This document shows positions 15,142 to 18,505 of a stretch of 18,505 nt of DNA, one piece after another (the stretch's first letter is position 1; the number at the start of each line of letters is the position of its first letter). The stretch is from an uncultured Verrucomicrobiae bacterium (GTDB lineage Bacteria > Verrucomicrobiota > Verrucomicrobiia > Verrucomicrobiales > Akkermansiaceae), in the NCBI GenBank assembly GCA_937957985.1, contig CALGOH010000116.1, positions 1-18,505 on the forward strand, read 5' to 3'. Under the pieces are notes generated by a model, which made no database searches, was not told where the DNA came from, and worked only from the letters and a program-made list of their open reading frames with translations. Made by a program: the position numbers and the translations under genes.

Positions 15142-16593
15142 TCAGCGCCCCCCGGGTCCCGGATTCCGGACCGGTTCGAGGCCCAGTTCCAGCACGGGTC
15201 CGGCGGCGACCGGGTGGGTGCTTGAGGCAAAACCGTGAACCAGGCTCCAGGTGTCGAGCGGCGGGGTTTCGCGGACCAGCAGGAAGCCAACCTCGCCGGT
15301 CGTGTCGGCGCGGATGAACTCGGCAAGCCCTGGCGATTCGAAGACCACGGGGCCGCTGGTTCTGCCCCGGGGAAGGTCGAAGCTGCCGAGTCGGATGACT
15401 TCGTCGTCGTCGATGATTCCTTCCTTGTCCACCGATCCCGGGGCATCCTCCCAACGAAGACCGTCCACCGGCCAGTCTTCGAGCGCGGCATCGTCACGAA
15501 TCCCATAGACCGCGAAGGTGCAGACCTCCGGCAGCAGCGAGACGAAGCCCAGCCCGGTCGGGACCAGATTGAGCCGCAAGCGGGCCGTCCCGACCTCCCG
15601 GACATGGATCCCACCAAGTGCGAACCCGATCAGGGACCGCCGGTCCTTGGGCAGGCCCCACTCATTCCCGACGTCCTTCTTCACCATCAGGAAATCAGGA
15701 TCGAGCAAGGTCTCCGTGGGATGGGCCTCGGTGTGGCGGATGATCGAGGTCTCCTTGCCACCGGTGCGCAACCGCACCATGCCGGCATCGGAATCCGCAT
15801 CGACCTGCCGGGAAGGCAGCATCTCAAGGCTTTCGATTCCTTCCTCCGTAAGGCGCACCGCCTTGGCATCCGTCAGGTCTGCGATGGTTCCACTGCGGGC
15901 ATGATGGACCGAGATCCTCCCGCTCAAGACCTCGAACTCGGCGGATTCGCCGCGCGGGTCGACGTTGACGGCAAAGCGCGTGCCGTGGTCCACCGCATGG
16001 CCGCCGGGCGTCTCGACGATGAAACCCTCGGCACCATCGGGCACCTCCACCACGGCGGTTCCCTGATGAAGGCGGCAGCGCATGGGGTCGACGAGATCGA
16101 GTTTCACCGGTGCCTCCAAGGCCAGCAGCACCCCGGACTCGAAGCGCAATTCCACGAGACCGCTCTTCAGCTCCAGGCTGCCGGCACTCAGGGCCCCATC
16201 GGCGCCGACAGGCACCATCCCGGACCACGCGGCCTCGCTCTCCGAGACCAGCCGGGCCAAAACCGGCTCATGGGAGGCACGTCCCCCGGCGGAGCCGGCC
16301 ACGAAGGCCAGCACCAGCGAAGCGGCGATGCCGAGACCGGCGGCGGGCACCCACCAGGGACGGCGTCCGGAAGGCTGCCGCCCGCCCATCACCGGCGGCA
16401 CCAGCTCCGGCTGGGCGGAGCGGAAGGTTGCGAGCAGGTGGGACTCCATCCGCATCCGGGCACGGTAGTGATCCCGCAACGCCGGGTCGGCCAGCAGACT
16501 CTCCTGGAACGCGACCATGTCCTTCGCATTCAGGTCACCGCCCCGCATCCGGTCGATGAATTCTTCGAGATCCAGCTTGTCGTTGTCGTTCAT
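15142..16593 (-). CDS. FecR-like transmembrane anti-sigma protein with DNRLRE/CBM96-like C-terminal domain
   Basis: The product has 483 residues from ATG 16593, or 497 from ATG 16635, which overlaps the sigma gene. I favour 16593 (MNDNDKLDLEEF), as it lies 10 bases after the sigma stop; neither start has a good Shine-Dalgarno. Numbering here uses 16593. The cytoplasmic N-terminus (LEEFIDRMRGGDLNAKDM, then LADPALRDHYR) resembles zinc-less anti-sigma domains. A transmembrane helix lies at about 80-98 (WWVPAAGLGIAASLVLAFVAG). A FecR-type periplasmic domain follows at about 150-250 (VELRFESGVLLALEAPVKLDL, read in two parts, then ETPGGHAVDHGTRFAVNV). Residues about 290-470 resemble DNRLRE/CBM96 domains (FLMVKKDVGN, LRLNLVP, FAVYGI). 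It would hold the adjacent sigma factor until an outside signal arrives; the outer domain may sense polysaccharide. That role is inference from the family. Confidence 0.82.
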   Translation of the reverse strand: MNDNDKLDLEEFIDRMRGGDLNAKDMVAFQESLLADPALRDHYRARMRMESHLLATFRSAQPELVPPVMGGRQPSGRRPWWVPAAGLGIAASLVLAFVAGSAGGRASHEPVLARLVSESEAAWSGMVPVGADGALSAGSLELKSGLVELRFESGVLLALEAPVKLDLVDPMRCRLHQGTAVVEVPDGAEGFIVETPGGHAVDHGTRFAVNVDPRGESAEFEVLSGRISVHHARSGTIADLTDAKAVRLTEEGIESLEMLPSRQVDADSDAGMVRLRTGGKETSIIRHTEAHPTETLLDPDFLMVKKDVGNEWGLPKDRRSLIGFALGGIHVREVGTARLRLNLVPTGLGFVSLLPEVCTFAVYGIRDDAALEDWPVDGLRWEDAPGSVDKEGIIDDDEVIRLGSFDLPRGRTSGPVVFESPGLAEFIRADTTGEVGFLLVRETPPLDTWSLVHGFASSTHPVAAGPVLELGLEPVRNPGPGGR

Positions 16594-16603
16594 GGCCGTC
16601 GCG

Positions 16604-17143
16604 TCAGTGGCTTGGCTTGCTTCCGTCGAATCCATCCTCCGCCATTCGTTGTTCGATGCAGTGCCTCAGGGCGTCGCGGGTGCGCAGGAGCGTCTTGTAG
16701 AGTCCGGCAACGTTGCGCCGGAGGGCCTTCGCCACGTCGGCCATCCGCACGCTGGCCGATTCGTAGTAGCGGCAGATCAGGTCGCGCTGACGGTCAGGCA
16801 GCGCCTCCACGCACGCCACCAGGGCCCGGAATTCGGCATGCGCCCTCTCCGCCTCGGATTCCCCTTCGATGGCGAGGAGCTCGGCCAACTCCTCGCAGTA
16901 AACCAGCGGGCTCCGCTGGCTCTTGCGGATCTTGTTGAGCGCGGTGAACCGCACGAAGGTGTAAGCCCACGACCTGAAGGCCTTCTCACATTCCAGCTCG
17001 CCGATCCGCTGCCACATCGCCACACAGGCATCCTGGATCACGTCCTCGGCATCCGCCGGGCACGGCAGAAGCGTCAGGGCAAAGGCCCTCAGTTCCGCCT
17101 CGTGGCGGACGAAAAGGCGAACGAACTGCTGCTCCAGGATCAT
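16604..17143 (-). CDS. ECF RNA polymerase sigma factor, Rhodopirellula/Verrucomicrobium type
   Basis: The product has 179 residues, usual for this ECF group. Region 2 lies at about 5-75 (LFVRHEAELRAFALTLLPCP, then ADAEDVIQDACVAMWQ and FRSWAYTFVRFTALNKIRK), and region 4 at about 108-165 (LPDRQRDLICRYYESASVRM, then VAKALRRNVAGLYKTLLRTR). It directs RNA polymerase to a special set of promoters. The gene stops 10 bases before the FecR-like anti-sigma start, the usual arrangement of a sigma/anti-sigma pair, so the two form an operon. It faces away from the sulfatase gene, 203 bases away. Which promoters it reads is unknown; the divergent sulfatase and the secreted proteins downstream are the nearest candidates. 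Start ATG 17143 gives the normal family length. Confidence 0.9.
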   Translation of the reverse strand: MILEQQFVRLFVRHEAELRAFALTLLPCPADAEDVIQDACVAMWQRIGELECEKAFRSWAYTFVRFTALNKIRKSQRSPLVYCEELAELLAIEGESEAERAHAEFRALVACVEALPDRQRDLICRYYESASVRMADVAKALRRNVAGLYKTLLRTRDALRHCIEQRMAEDGFDGSKPSH

Positions 17144-17346
17144 GGGTCGTTTTTCCCACGAAGGGATGTCGCGGGGGCGGAAAATTGGACAGGGAATTCC
17201 TCCGCACCATGACGACCGGTCGCGGCGGACTCAACCACCCCCGACCTTTCAATCCGGTCACGTCGCAGGCCCTTCCCATCGGAAGGCCACGAAGCGAGTT
17301 CCGGGTTGCCGGTGGGCGCGGGACGTAGTCTGGTGAGCGCGAAACG
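17144..17346. promoter_or_regulatory. Divergent promoter region between sigma factor and sulfatase
   Basis: These 203 bases must hold both promoters. I see a palindrome GGAATTCC at 17191-17199 (approximate) and a hairpin at 17268-17288 (GGCCcTTCC / GGAAGGCC, one bulged C). No convincing -10/-35 pair or autoregulatory ECF box could be fixed by eye. Confidence 0.35.
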
Positions 17347-18505
17347 ATGCAGCATTTCATGAATCGATCCCTGACACCCCTGCTCGCGACGCTGGCGCTC
17401 GCGGCCTTCCTCGTTCCGGCGCGGGCGGATGCGAAAGACCGCCCCCACATCGTCCTGATCATGACCGACGACATGGGCTGGATGGACCTCGCCTGCCAGG
17501 GGAACGACAAGCTGCGCACGCCGAAGATCGACGCGTTCGCGAAACAGGGCGTGCGATTCACCGACGCCTACGCCGCCTCGCCGGTGTGCTCGCCGACGCG
17601 CGGCGCGCTGATGACCGGATGGGCGCCGGCCCGCCTGCACATCACGCAGCACGGCGCCGACGGTCCGCGCTTCTGGCCGGAGGACCGCAAGGTCCAGCCG
17701 CCGGCCACCGACGACATCCTGCCGCATGAGCGGGTGACCATCGCCGAACGGCTCCGCGACGCCGGCTACGCGACCGGCTTCTTCGGCAAGTGGCACCTTT
17801 CGGGATCCGAGGCGGAAAAACACGGCGGCGCCGGCGGCCCGGAATTCTACCCCGACAAGCAGGGCTTCGACATCAACCTCGGCGGCTGCGGCTTCGGCGG
17901 CCCGCCGACCTACTTCGATCCCTACCGCATCCCGACGATCGAGCCTCGCAAGGAAGGCGAATACCTCACCGAACGCCTCGCGGATGAAACGATCGACTGG
18001 ATGCGCAAGCATCACGACCAGCCGATGTTCGTCTGCCTGTGGACCTACAACCCCCACTACCCTTTCGAGGCGCCGGAGGACCTGATCGAGCACTACAAGG
18101 GCAAGGAGGGGCCGGGCCTCGTCAACCCGATCTACGGCGCCCAGCTCGAGGCCACCGACCGCGGCGTCGGCCGGGTGCTCGACGAGATCGACACGCTCGG
18201 CATCGACGACGACACGCTCGTGATCTTCACCAGCGACAACGGCGGCTGGGACGGCGCCACCGACAACCGCCCGCTGCGGAAGGGAAAGGGCCATCTGTAT
18301 GAAGGCGGCATCCGGGTGCCGCTCATCATCCGCTGGCCCGGAGTCGCGGAGACCGGAAAGACGGACGACACGCCGGTCATCGCGATGGACCTCACCGCGA
18401 CCATGCTCGATGCGGCCGGCGTTTCCTTGAAGAAGGACGAGACCATCGACGGCACCTCGCTGGAGCCGCTGCTCCGCGGCGAGGAGTTCTCCCACGAGCC
18501 GCTCT
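17347..18505 (+). CDS. Secreted type I sulfatase, C-terminus beyond window
   Basis: The 386 visible residues run off the right edge in frame. A signal peptide is clear (MNRSLTPLLATLALAAFLVP, then ARADA). ATG 17359 inside the reading frame is a good alternative start, giving MNRS at the N-terminus. The sulfatase domain begins PHIVLIMTDDMGWMD: metal ligands Asp41 and Asp42. Cys81 in VCSPTRGALMTG is the C-x-P-x-R site that becomes formylglycine, so the enzyme needs a formylglycine-generating enzyme or an anaerobic maturase, neither seen here. Other family residues are GKWH (Lys148, His150), NPHYPF (His237), SDNGG (Asp297, Asn298) and GKGHLYEGGIRVP (Lys314). It would cleave sulfate esters from polysaccharide or other sulfated compounds in the periplasm or outside. 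Substrate is not predictable from what is visible. It is divergent from the ECF sigma gene, and the nearby acetyl-esterase suggests decorated polysaccharide use. Confidence 0.9.
   Translation, partial: MQHFMNRSLTPLLATLALAAFLVPARADAKDRPHIVLIMTDDMGWMDLACQGNDKLRTPKIDAFAKQGVRFTDAYAASPVCSPTRGALMTGWAPARLHITQHGADGPRFWPEDRKVQPPATDDILPHERVTIAERLRDAGYATGFFGKWHLSGSEAEKHGGAGGPEFYPDKQGFDINLGGCGFGGPPTYFDPYRIPTIEPRKEGEYLTERLADETIDWMRKHHDQPMFVCLWTYNPHYPFEAPEDLIEHYKGKEGPGLVNPIYGAQLEATDRGVGRVLDEIDTLGIDDDTLVIFTSDNGGWDGATDNRPLRKGKGHLYEGGIRVPLIIRWPGVAETGKTDDTPVIAMDLTATMLDAAGVSLKKDETIDGTSLEPLLRGEEFSHEPL

Noticed and set aside
15235..16938. A 567-codon plus-strand open frame across the anti-sigma and sigma genes
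   Set aside because: It crosses two well-recognised minus-strand genes and has no recognisable domain.
17140..18495. A 451-codon minus-strand open frame opposite the sulfatase
   Set aside because: The plus strand encodes unmistakable sulfatase motifs; this frame is its complement and has no recognisable features.
1..18505. CRISPR array, tRNA, rRNA, insertion sequence, attachment site, exosortase gene
   Set aside because: I looked for regular spaced repeats, tRNA-like cloverleaf arms, transposase motifs with terminal inverted repeats, and exosortase motifs, and found none.

Overview
The window is G+C-rich and looks like a chromosomal segment of a Verrucomicrobia member (Verrucomicrobiaceae-like). 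This rests on family content: two PEP-CTERM proteins, autotransporter-associated beta-strand repeats without a barrel, a sigma factor of the Rhodopirellula/Verrucomicrobium ECF type, a FecR-like anti-sigma protein with a DNRLRE/CBM96-like tail, a type I sulfatase, and a GntR-HTH/LacI-sensor regulator of a kind common in that phylum. Most gene starts lack a clear Shine-Dalgarno sequence. The assignment is inference from families, not from a marker gene.

Layout. Bases 1-79 hold the start of a secreted protein on the minus strand, cut by the window edge. Bases 378-7392 hold three minus-strand genes for secreted proteins: a 1290-residue metzincin protease with beta-strand repeats, a 212-residue PEP-CTERM protein, and a 748-residue SGNH/SASA carbohydrate acetyl-esterase. 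The PEP-CTERM protein and the esterase share a galactose-binding-like module (one copy and two copies). Divergent from the protease, on the plus strand, is a GntR/LacI-type regulator gene broken by an in-frame TAG at codon 90. It is followed by a secreted transglutaminase-like protein with a long coiled coil (8865-11012) and a clear terminator at about 11040. On the minus strand, bases 11139-14757 hold a second PEP-CTERM protein and, upstream of it, a 981-residue fibronectin-III-like repeat protein, 34 bases apart. A 72-codon remnant of a paralogue of that repeat protein's N-terminus lies at 14823-15041. Further upstream, also on the minus strand, are a FecR-like anti-sigma gene and its ECF sigma factor, 10 bases apart. 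A divergent plus-strand sulfatase runs off the right edge.

How it may work together. Nearly every product is exported. The esterase and sulfatase would remove acetyl and sulfate groups from decorated polysaccharides. The protease, transglutaminase-like protein, PEP-CTERM proteins and repeat proteins look like cell-envelope or matrix components. The sigma/anti-sigma pair is a likely surface-signal switch for nearby genes. The broken regulator is flanked on both sides by copies of a 10-base motif, GATTCCCTCC, and by two palindromes, so it probably controlled, or still controls, the protease and transglutaminase genes. No exosortase, transposase, CRISPR array, tRNA or rRNA was seen. I see no complete, clearly new defence or mobile system. 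The most unusual signals are the nonsense codon with the flanking motif set, the module sharing, and a common C-terminal tail on three secreted proteins.
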